From the NCBI GenBank assembly GCA_012295275.1, contig CM022677.1:13615154-13634834 (forward strand): a stretch of 19,681 nucleotides of DNA. The letters run 5' to 3'. The DNA is from Chrysomallon squamiferum. Taxonomy: Eukaryota; Mollusca; Gastropoda; Neomphalida; Peltospiridae. The position numbers were made by a program, and so were the translations under genes. Under the pieces are notes generated by a model. It did no database searches, had not been told where the DNA came from, and saw only the letters and a list, made by a program, of their open reading frames with translations. Shown in pieces: positions 9,860 through 17,553 of the stretch (positions within the stretch are counted from its first letter, which is position 1; each line of letters begins with the position of its first letter).

Positions 9860-9878
9860 AAATAAACGTAATAATAAA
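9855..9878 (+). terminator. Poly(A) signals after NS1, unit A
   Basis: Three AATAAA hexamers (9855, 9861, 9873) overlap and follow the NS1 stop. This is normal placement for a shared 3' end of capsid and NS transcripts. Confidence 0.55.
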
Positions 9879-9879
9879 C

Positions 9880-10105
9880 ATTAAAAGACATCAGTGCTGA
9901 TTTATTGTTCTTACGTTGATATTAATGTTCATTAAAAGTTATTTCTTGAAATAAAATTATTTATTAAAATTAATTACCTTCGTTTAGTTAATTATTTAAA
10001 TAAACTATTACTATCGTCTGCAATATAACGGAAATGACGTCATATAAAATAACTTCATTTAAAGAAACGGATATGACGTCATATCCATTTAAATTATATA
10101 CTCTC
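9880..10105. promoter_or_regulatory. AT-rich distal region with ATGACGTCAT palindromes, unit A right end
   Basis: AT-rich DNA without a gene. It holds AAATGACGTCATAT at about 10032 and an 18-nt perfect palindrome GGATATGACGTCATATCC at 10069-10086. Related ATATGACGTCATAT is at 15912-15925 after unit B NS1, and TTACGTCATATCC is at 10905 at the left end of unit B. This fits an inverted repeat that includes promoter-type sites just inside the hairpins. Confidence 0.6.
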
Positions 10106-10193
10106 TTCAAAATAAAAAATAGGGGTCGGGGGTGTGAAAATGCAAGATATGATAGATTATCAACTCTACTCTTGTTATAGTAAAAAAAAAAAG

Positions 10194-10434
10194 TTCCTCA
10201 CTACATGGCTTTTTAGCTTTTTGGCTTTTTAACCAAATGTACTTTTAACCCGAAGGTGATAATGTTCCTTCGGGCGAAGCCAAAACCCGAAGGATCATAA
10301 GTTAAAAAAACAAAGTTCCCCATGATTGGCTTTTGGCTTTCGGCTTTTTAACCAAATGTACTTTTAACCCGAAGGTGATAATGTTCCTTCGAGCGAAGCC
10401 AAAACCCGAAGGATCATAAGTTAAAAAAACAAAG
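10194..10434. repeat. Two tandem TR half-units (122 and 119 bp)
   Basis: The segments 10194-10315 and 10316-10434 are nearly identical direct repeats. Each begins GTTCC-type sequence and contains GGCTTTT words, ACCAAATGTACTTTTAA, then CCCGAAGG TGATAATGTT CCTTCG.G (8-bp stem), then CCAAAACCCGAAGGATCATAAGTTAAAAAAACAAAG. They look like left arms plus apex of the viral hairpin, repeated without their right arms. This is typical of rearranged junctions between parvovirus-like genomes. Confidence 0.8.
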
Positions 10435-10580
10435 TTCCCCATGATTGGCTTTTGGCTTTTGGCTTTTCGACCAAATGTACTTTAATTTATGCTCCTTCGG
10501 GCGAAGCCTAAGCACCTTCGGGTTAAAAGTACTTTTGGTCAAAAAGCCAAAAGTCAGTAATGAAGATCTTTGTTTTTTTT
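10427..10580. repeat. Imperfect terminal palindrome at unit A/B junction
   Basis: The left arm AAACAAAGTTCCCCATGATT...GACCAAATGTACTTTAA and the right arm TTAAAAGTACTTTTGGTCAAAAAGCC...GATCTTTGTTTTTTT are imperfect inverted repeats around an apex with CTTCGGGCGAAG and CACCTTCGGG. The left arm carries three perfect GGCTTTT heptamers (10447-10467). The palindrome recurs almost unchanged at 15932-16090. It is interpreted as a viral hairpin terminus. Confidence 0.8.
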
Positions 10581-10605
10581 ACAAATCACAAGAGTTAGGT
10601 TGACA

Positions 10606-10848
10606 ATTTCTACCTAACTCTTGTTTACTGTTAAAAAAACAAAGTCCCTCATTAACTGGATTTCTGGCTTTTTAGCTTTTTGACCACAATGTACTTTTAG
10701 CCCGAAGGTGATAACGTTCCTTCGGGCGTAGCCAGAACCCTTCGGATCATAAGCTAAAAGTACATTGTGGTCAAAAAGCTAAAAAGCCAGAAATCCAGTT
10801 AATGAGGGACTTTGTTTTTTTAACAGTAAACAAGAGTTAGGTAGAAAT
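10606..10848. repeat. Perfect 96-nt-arm hairpin (viral terminal repeat)
   Basis: Positions 10606-10701 and 10753-10848 are exact reverse complements over all 96 nt (checked base by base). They flank a 51-nt apex (10702-10752). The apex contains CCGAAGG...CCTTCGG (with 10701 and its partner an 8-bp stem) and a third CCTTCGG that could compete for the same partner, giving alternative folds. A long stem with small internal palindromes at the tip is the known form of parvovirus hairpin telomeres. No arm mutations are seen despite the decayed genes alongside. A sequencing or assembly artefact at the hairpin cannot be excluded. Confidence 0.9.
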
Positions 10849-10904
10849 CTATCAGGTCATGATTTAAACACCCAAACATTGCTTTTTTTTTTTTTTTAAG
10901 AGTA

Positions 10905-10946
10905 TTACGTCATATCCGTACTGTCACGTGATATTATGTATATATT
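10905..10946 (+). promoter_or_regulatory. Capsid promoter, unit B
   Basis: TTACGTCA (10905-10912), CACGTG E-box (10925-10930) and TATATATT (10939-10946) precede the capsid ORF1 ATG by about 53-94 nt. The equivalent DNA in unit A is lost at the truncated left edge. The layout mirrors the NS promoter (CRE-type site, then TATA). Confidence 0.55.
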
Positions 10947-10998
10947 ACAATACATTTTACAATTATATCATTTGTGATCAAGTCATTCACTCGATAGG

Positions 10999-11362
10999 AT
11001 GTTCACAGCTTTAGGAATTATAGCAACAGAACTAATTGAATACGCCTTTGATGCTTCAGTGGAATTAGCTACATCTGCTATAATAGAATCTACAGCACCT
11101 GCTATTACTGATAGTAGGTGCTGACAGTTTATACCTAGAACCAGCTACAGCTATTGGACAGTCGATAGTGGAATCGTCAGTTGAAGGTATTTCTACATTT
11201 ACTAAGAATCAAATACAAGAAGCATTAAATCAATTTGGTGATTTAGTTAAATCGAGTGGAAAGGACATTGATACTAACGTTTCTAAGTCTGAACGAGACG
11301 ACTTAGAACAGGAAGAGGACGAGTACGTAAGTTACGTATATAGAAACAGTCCAGTTTCATGA
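10999..11362 (+). pseudogene. Capsid ORF1, unit B, frameshifted
   Basis: ATG 10999 starts the same Ala-rich protein as in unit A (MFTALGIIATELIEYAFDAS). About 2 nt are lost near 11115, after APAITD, so the original frame hits TGA at 11122-11124. The protein continues in another frame (GADSLYLEP onward) to the natural stop TGA 11360-11362, keeping the acidic EEDEYVSY tail that unit A cuts off with a TAA. The lesion is not shared with unit A. The stop overlaps the ORF2 ATG as ATGA, as in unit A. Over the first 28 codons the units differ at about 17 nucleotides but only 3 residues. Confidence 0.7.
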
Positions 11363-11964
11363 ATAAAGGAAAACATCTTCTGAATAAGAAGGAAGTGACA
11401 CGACTTTGGGCAATAGCTAAATCTAAAGCATAGTCCATATTAGCAGACTTAAACGTGCCGGTTGATGAGCGCCAAGATAGGTGGTTACAAATACGACGTC
11501 ATTATCCAAATTTACAAATTCCTAATCAAAGTTTCTATCAGGCAATATAAGATCTTCGGGAAAACCATTACAATCCTGAGAATTCGGACGAAGAAGACCC
11601 TTTCAATACACCTTTATACCCAGAAGACGAACAAATACAGGGTAGACCACAGTCACAACCAAAACAAGCTATGAAGAGACAAAGAACTGAACCAGCAGGT
11701 GGATCAAGTTCGAAAGTTCCTAATAACAATCAATTATCAGATAGAATATCTCAAGATGTATTAGAACAATCTAATTCTAAAGGAACTTACCTTCAACCAC
11801 AAGAGTCTGTAATGGAGCCTCATTCAATAATGAATGAAGAGGTGGCAGATACAGGTGGAAGTGAAGCTGTTGAAGGTGCTCCGATGGCCTCAGCTACAGG
11901 TAACAACGTTTTGTACCAAGGATTTGGAGGCACCACTAAAGCAGCTAATCCACAATATATATAA
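11359..11964 (+). pseudogene. Capsid ORF2, unit B, two nonsense codons
   Basis: The frame begins at ATG 11359 within the ATGA overlap. It has an in-frame TAG near 11431 (after IAKSKA) and a TAA near 11548 (after FYQAI), both in codons that are sense in unit A. It also has four extra codons after VPVDER. From ATG 11671 it stays open to TAA 11962-11964 and matches unit A closely (GGSSSKVPNNNQ, GNNVLYQGFGG). After GFGGTTKAAN the frame ends quickly, about 10 nt before the point aligned with the unit A slip heptamer, so this copy could not use such a site there. Confidence 0.75.
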
Positions 11965-13326
11965 CTATTAAAAAGACATTCAAAAGAACATTTACAAGTG
12001 CAATAAATTTTACTAAGACTAGGAAAGCTACCATGAAAATATTAGATAATGATACAGAAAATATTAATTGGAAAAAGGCTATAGGTGATCCTAATGTTTG
12101 TGAATTAACATTTAATCATGGAGGACATATTATACCGTATTGGTATAAGCAAGCTAGCACTAAACCTGATGATTGGAATTTACCAGATGAATTTGTTGGA
12201 TATAAGATAAAAAAAATTGGATTTAATATAAATAATATGATAATACATGTTTTAAATAATACTAAATCAGATCCAAACGAAGTACCTGTAATGGCACCTC
12301 CAAACGCACGCGTTTGGACGTTTACAGATATTTACAATGATTATGGATTACCAGAAAAAAATCTAGATTTGTCACATAATAATAACTTTAAAGACGAAGA
12401 ATGTATGGATACTACATCTCAAAGAAGCATACTGGTTCAACCAGATCGTAAACTATATGTACCTAGTGATATAGGTAAGCAATTGTTAAATAATGCTTGG
12501 AATGGTAATGGTGTATTATATCAAGCAGAAACACCTAATTATATTTATGACATGAAAAAACATGATGGATACCGTGAAACAGTCATAAGTGCTGGAGGAT
12601 TTGGATTGGATTATACTTGTAAAGATTCCCCATTAGTTATATTTCCAGGTGAATCTACTCAGACAATTAATTTCACACAAATGTCTGGGCTAACAAAAAA
12701 AGATAGATATCAATGTAGCAATGAAAATAAAAACAATCTAGAAGTGTGGCCAACACATGACATTTCAGTAACTAATGTATCAACACATCCCATGGGAACT
12801 GCAGTAGCTACATATTTTAATCATCAATACAGAAAGGTACATTATACAGCTTGTTTCCAAAGCAATCCATCTAAAGTTTTGGGTGCTCAATCAATGGTAG
12901 ATGATGGAGGTACTAAAATGGCTAAAGGTGGTGTAATGTCAAATGATGCAAACGATCCGAACGTTGATACATGTACGGATGGTTCGCATGGACGAACGTT
13001 TCACTGTAACAGACCTAAGTATATACCAATAGGTTTAGGTGGATGTCCTGGCCCTATGCAAGGACTTACATTTAAAGATAACGACACAAAACCCATGGGA
13101 AATAAAGACAACGTAAAACATACTGAACAAGATCAGTTTTTAGATGAAAATATAAAACAATATAAAGAACGAATTCAAAAAACATGGACAATGAGAGTGT
13201 ATGCCCCTGTATGGGATAATTGGAATAAACGTAAGGCTAGACGTCGATTATTATGTACACGGTGCATATGGTGATAGAACGGTACCAATCACTGGTAATA
13301 GTACTGATTGGCCTTATCCAATATAA
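11949..13326 (+). pseudogene. Main capsid protein (ORF3), unit B
   Basis: The frame opens after TAA 11946-11948. It reads TFKRTFTSAINFTK before its first ATG at 12033, similar to unit A, so these upstream codons were probably translated as an extension of ORF2. From 12033 it is open for 413 codons to 13274. It includes CELTFNHGGHIIPYWYK, GYKIKKIGFNINNMIIHV and VWTFTDIYNDYG, plus about 128 codons (near 12411-12797) that unit A has lost. Two defects are seen. An in-frame loss of about 45 codons after HCNRP (near 13015) removes a probable capsid strand kept in unit A. A loss of about 5 nt near 13250 shifts the last codons, whose original end is TAA 13324-13326. A single-jelly-roll parvovirus capsid is inferred. 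Confidence 0.78.
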
Positions 13327-13346
13327 ACTTATGTAAATAGTTATTA

Positions 13347-13373
13347 TAGTTGCGTATGAATACAGTTAAAAGT
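13347..13373 (+). promoter_or_regulatory. Conserved noncoding block upstream of the NS promoter, unit B
   Basis: TAGTTGCGTA then GAATACAGTTAAAAGT, 26 of 27 positions shared with 7545-7571. It sits about 75 nt upstream of the TGACGTCA site in both units. Confidence 0.5.
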
Positions 13374-13411
13374 CTTTTTAAACGTTAACGTTCATATTGT
13401 CACGTACACAT

Positions 13412-13455
13412 TATTACGTCACTTTCATGACGTCATGTTCAATTTGTTATAAATA
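13412..13455 (+). promoter_or_regulatory. NS promoter, unit B (CRE-like site and TATA box)
   Basis: ATTACGTCA (about 13413), TGACGTCA (13428-13435) and TATAAATA (13448-13455) repeat the arrangement of unit A with the same CRE-to-TATA spacing of 12 nt. The NS1 ATG at 13542 is 87 nt after the TATA box. Confidence 0.7.
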
Positions 13456-13541
13456 AAGACGTTCGTTTTGAGAATTTGTCACTTGTTCGTTGTTCTTTCA
13501 ACATTGACAAACACTTACAATCACCAATCGGATATAGAAGT

Positions 13542-15705
13542 ATGGATAGATTATATCGAGTTGCCTGACGATCGCTATTATAGTGTAGTAATTGGACATT
13601 CATTGTACGATATGGTACACCCGAAGTACCTAGTTCCGAGATGCTTAGCGAAAGACAAAGACGGGAAATGTGTCTATGCTCAGGGAAATAATTTTATCAA
13701 GAGTTTCCAAATGGATCCACAGGATTTATTAGATAAACCTGTGGATCACTGGGCCACGCCTAGTCACGAGTACCTGGCACGAGGACAAGACAGAGTGATA
13801 ACAGAACTGAAGTCATTCTTGAGGAATAAGAATTGGAATAAGAATCACCAAAAAGATTGCGAGGTGGATCAATCGTACCCAAGTTATGGATCGCACGTGC
13901 ACATCATATGGCGAAACAACATGAAAACTCCGTCTCAAGATAGACAGTACAGACGTTTGCATAGAGCCATGTTAAACGAAAAGGGATATATAAAGATCAG
14001 AAAAGTAAAGCAGCCACAATCTACTTCGATAGAAAACTACATGTGTTACCTTATGAATGATAACGAGAAGATGTACCTCGGTACTAATGATGACAGAATG
14101 CTGAAAATTGTGGATAAACGTTGAAAAACGTATTCATGAGGATAATGCAGAGATTTTAAATATTCTGAGTGATTTCTTTGACAACGATAACGTGTCAGTT
14201 GACGTAACTACGTCTAACATTAAAGAACCTGTACGAAAACAGAAAATAAATATAAAAACAGAGGAAGTAATTCCACATACGTCAATCGCTCATGGTGCAG
14301 GAACTAGCTCTATTGATGCTAAGATTGAGAGTGACTTACTGAATGCCATGATGGAAAAAAATACTGATAATACGAATACAACGAATAACGATAAGATACC
14401 AACACACCTATTGACAAATAAGTCTGCAGAAACACTAGACTTTTTTTACAATTTAATTGTGAAATATCCGGATGTCACTAAACTTAACATGTTAATAAGC
14501 AAGTTCGATACATCATCGAATGAATTCAAAGCATTATGCAACTCCGTTGCCAACACATCGGGAGATAAACTGTTCAAAGCAGCTCGTTCGAAGTATTTAG
14601 AAGAGCAATCAGACAAGAACGCCTTCGAACAGATTAACGATTTCAGTGATAAATAGATCATTACATGACTCCAGAGGACAGCTTAAAAATCTTTAATAGT
14701 TGGTGTATTGAACAAGAGATACCCGAACGATGGCTATACTGTCTAATAGTTGCACTACTTAAAGGAAAGGGAAAGAAAAAGGTTGGGTTGTACTTTCAAG
14801 GTGAATCGGACTCTGGAAAGACAATGTTATCAAGTTCCATGTTTGAGTGTCTGTCATGCGCAGGCAAGATTGCCAAGGATAACTTCCCATGGCAGATGCT
14901 CGGCAATAAAAAAGTAGTATTAGGTGAGGAAATTTCAATTAACTAGACAAACATAGATAAGTATAAGGATTTGTTAAGTGGAAGCAAGGCAACGTGTGAG
15001 AGAAAAGGGACCAAGCCATCGTATTGTAGAGCCAATATCTGCATGTTAAATTCCAATAACAAATTTGGTGATGGACTAACAACGTCTCAGATAAGCATAA
15101 TGAAGACTAGATTGTATTTAATACAAAATCTCAAGAAAAGTGAAGTACTAAAACATTCCTATAACTTGATCCATCCAAAATTGTTTACTGTTGCATTTGA
15201 GCCATCAGATGATGAGATCAACATAGCTTTAGAAAATGATAGAGATTATTTTATTCACAAAGGAAACAATAACATTAATGATAACACATTTGACGGAAGG
15301 AACATGTATTTTCATGATAATTTCGATGACAGCCAGTCAGTGTTAGGAACTCAAGACCCTATGATCAATTGCTTGCAAGAAGACAAAATAGAGTATATAA
15401 CCATATCCAGTGACGAGGATGAGGAACATGCAAACAATTCATACAATCCATCACAGGATCTATTTATTACATCACAAAAGGTTAATGACAGTCAAGATAC
15501 ACATTCAAAAAGAATTAAACGAAAACGTGATGAAGAAATTGATCCTAATTATATAACAGTTGGCGAAGAACCAAACGAACCAGAAGAAAAACATTTCAAA
15601 TTTTATGTACCAGAAACACAACCATTCCATGGAATGTTTACTCAAACGATACTTGGAACACAGATGGATACATTCAATAAATTCAAAGCCGAAAATGACT
15701 CATAA
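13542..15705 (+). pseudogene. NS1-like replication protein (HUH nickase plus SF3 helicase), unit B
   Basis: ATG 13542 aligns with the unit A start. About 1 nt is gained within the next 30 nt, so the main frame is out of register with it. The HUH motif GSHVHIIW (His codons 13894 and 13900) and the Tyr motif ENYMCYLMND follow. A 12-nt in-frame loss at NKNWNKNHQKD removes part of the strand before HUH. Later lesions are a 1-nt gain near 14109, a 1-nt loss near 14655, and a nonsense TAG at 14944-14946 just after Walker B. Walker A GESDSGKT is at 14800-14823, Walker B KKVVLGEEI follows, and motif C is ANICMLNSN. The acidic C-terminal tail ends at TAA 15703-15705, with AATAAA at 15752. None of these lesions is shared with unit A. 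Confidence 0.88.
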
Positions 15706-15719
15706 ATTTACAAACATTA

Positions 15720-15931
15720 TGTGATAATTAATTAATGTTATATTGTTAGTAAATAAATATGTTATATTATTAATAAATATTTGTATTAAAAATATATTAA
15801 ATAATTACTTAATTAAAATAAAATATGTTATAAACTTATTTATGTTTTTGTTATTTATTAACAAAAAATATTTTTAAAATATTTACCAATAACGTCTGCA
15901 ATTAATAACGAATATGACGTCATATATATTA
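15720..15931. other. AT-rich 3' region of unit B with CRE palindrome
   Basis: Noncoding and AT-rich, with AATAAA at 15752-15757 as a possible poly(A) signal and a perfect ATATGACGTCATAT palindrome at 15912-15925. It is equivalent to 9880-10105 in unit A. Confidence 0.6.
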
Positions 15932-16113
15932 AAACAAAGTTCCCCATGATTGGCTTTTGGCTTTTGGCTTTTTGACCAAATGTACTTTAATTTATGCTCC
16001 TTCGGGCGAAGCCTAAGCACCTTCGGGTTAAAAGTACTTTTGGTCAAAAAGCCAAAAGCCAGTAATGAAGATCTTTGTTTTTTTTTTACAAATCACAAGA
16101 GTTAGGTTGACAA
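15932..16113. repeat. Terminal repeat after unit B, near-identical to 10426-10607
   Basis: Over about 180 nt this matches the junction TR with only two substitutions and a T-run length change that I can find by eye. It carries the same imperfect palindrome, apex (CTTCGGGCGAAG) and three GGCTTTT heptamers (15952-15972). Its flank ACAAATCACAAGAGTTAGGTTGACAAT is also shared. Confidence 0.88.
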
Positions 16114-16243
16114 TATATCACGTCTTGTCTTTCACTCCCCCCACCCTATATACTTTTTTTTATATTTTGAGATGACGTTATGTCACGTGACTATGCACCT
16201 TCGGGTGTTAAAGTACATTTGGTCAAAAAGCCAAAAGCCAGTC
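16114..16243. repeat. Residual left-terminus sequence beyond the unit B repeat
   Basis: CTTTCACTCCCCCCACCCTATA (about 16136) is an approximate reverse complement of TAGGGGTCGGGGGTGTGAAA (about 10121). ATGACGTTATGTCACGTGA (16172-16190) resembles the unit B capsid promoter (TTACGTCA...GTCACGTGA). It ends in another TR right arm, ACCTTCGGGTG...GGTCAAAAAGCCAAAAGCCAG (16197-16241). This suggests the start of a third terminus, truncated before any gene, or inverted TR debris. Confidence 0.55.
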
Positions 16244-17219
16244 TGTTCAACTCTGTTATTTAAATAGGTCAACTGATTCCATTTTATGTTTTAACGATGT
16301 TTTATAGGGTACATTTTTACCAGAACTCTTGGTATTTATTTATTTTAAGTTTTGATTAGATTATTAAGTACAGTATTCTTTCAAAACAAAATTATTTAAA
16401 AATATAAAATTAAATTTAAAAAAAAATATCTCCCTTAAACCAAACATTTTTTAATACGAAGTCTGTACTTTTATTTTAAGTCAGTAATAAAGGATTTCTG
16501 ACACTAAATCATTTTAAAAAAGTAACTTCTTTTACCACAGACTTGCCTGTACTTGGTGCTGTGTCTGGTCCAAACGTTCAGTATACTGAATAAATCTGAT
16601 CACATCTTTCATGAACAACATTGTAACTTTGAATCTAAATTCAGTATCACAATATTATAAATTCTTCAATAAGAACAGTCCATGATTCACACAAGTAATG
16701 TTTTTAAAATGTTATTTTATCCAGTTATTCAGTTCTTTATATTTACTGTGGAGATGTTTTCTTCTTTTATTAGTTCATTCAGTTCCTTATAACTTAGAGG
16801 CAAACTTGTTTTTAGATTCAGTTTACATCAGTTCTTGTTAATAGCTTTCTGTGGTGACTGAAATATAAAATAGTACATTCAAACATTTTAACAAGACCCA
16901 CTATAATTTTATATTTTATCATTTGAATCTGAAGAAATGTTTTCAACCAATAATAAGTACAGTTAATTTAACTGAAATAAAATAGAGTTTAATTATATTT
17001 ATTTAAACAGTCTTGTTGGACCTCTATTTTTCATTGTATATATATATTTTTTTTTTTTCTTTCTTAAAGCAGTAACTTCCATTTTACTTTTAATTAAGTA
17101 CATAAATTAATATATTTTATAAAAATTGACAACAAGTAAGATCAGTAATATTTATCTGTTAATTTTTGAACATACATTTTCTAAAGTACAGTCCTTTTCT
17201 CCCAACTGCTGTATCAATG
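16244..17219. other. Host noncoding DNA right of the viral locus
   Basis: AT-rich unique DNA. No gene, RNA or clear repeat is seen. TTTTACCACAG near 16530 resembles a splice acceptor, but no supporting open exon follows. Confidence 0.6.
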
Positions 17220-17244
17220 TCACGTTTTGTCTTTTTCTTTGCAT
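17220..17244 (-). CDS. Possible short terminal exon of the host gene
   Basis: On the minus strand, a TATCTGTAG acceptor-like sequence precedes ATGCAAAG. Joined in phase with the upstream exon (which ends two bases into a codon), it adds eight codons and then a TGA. The match of phase and acceptor is suggestive only; another acceptor or a longer intron is possible. Confidence 0.25.
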
Positions 17245-17365
17245 CTACAGATACCATTATTTAAAAAAAGAAAATTATATATAATAATAATATTAAAATA
17301 TTCTCATATGGCATTAAATGATTTATATTTTACAGTTTATAAAATCTAGTTGTAAACTGAATTAC

Positions 17366-17553
17366 CTTTCCATTATACTCAGCATTTGGTTACAAAACAT
17401 TGAACTCATCTGAATTTCTGAGTTTGTACAAATTTCTTTTAACACCACGAACTGGAGAAGTGATTGTTCTTCACTGAATTGTACTACAAGCCTGGTCATG
17501 TGGTCATCCTTGGCCTGATAGAACTTGTTGTGGTCAGCAAGGGCTTGTTTATC
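17366..17553 (-). CDS. Internal exon of an unrecognised host gene
   Basis: Read on the minus strand, CTACTTTTACAG is a good acceptor and the exon starts at 17553. It runs 188 nt and ends at 17366 before GTAATT, a plausible donor. Only one frame is open and it stays open for 62 codons (DKQALADHNKFYQAKDDHMT at the start, then LVVQFSEEQSLLQFVVLKEI). The composition is helical, charged and coiled-coil-like, and codon use is less AT-biased than the surroundings. I do not recognise the protein. It shows that a host gene runs right to left here; the viral locus lies on its 3' side. Confidence 0.6.

Larger units (their letters stand above)
5470..16243 (+). mobile_element. Tandem endogenous parvovirus-like element (units A and B)
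   Basis: Two collinear copies of a capsid-then-NS1 cassette lie head to tail. Unit A is at about 5470-10100 and unit B at about 10600-15930, with palindromic terminal-repeat DNA between them and after unit B. The same TR word occurs at 10435 and 15940, a spacing of 5505 nt, in the range of parvovirus genomes. Unit A has no TR on its left: the 35-40 nt before its first ATG resemble those before unit B's first ATG, then similarity ends at about 5470, so it is 5'-truncated. Assignment to a parvovirus-like lineage rests on the HUH plus SF3 replication gene, the capsid gene, the genome size and the hairpin termini. The subfamily is not determined. Confidence 0.85.

Noticed and set aside
10194-10560. 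Regularly spaced repeats resembling a CRISPR array
   Set aside because: Units are 119-122 bp, near-identical throughout with no unique spacers, and are arms of a hairpin terminus in a eukaryotic locus.
11900-11912. GGTAAC as a splice donor joining ORF2 to ORF3
   Set aside because: Unit B has ACAGGTAACAAC but unit A has ACAGGAAATAAC at the same place, so the donor is not conserved. Splicing elsewhere remains possible.
13468-13541. NS1 unit B starting upstream of ATG 13542
   Set aside because: The upstream in-frame extension lacks an ATG and does not match unit A; the ATG-aligned start with a nearby frame lesion explains it better.
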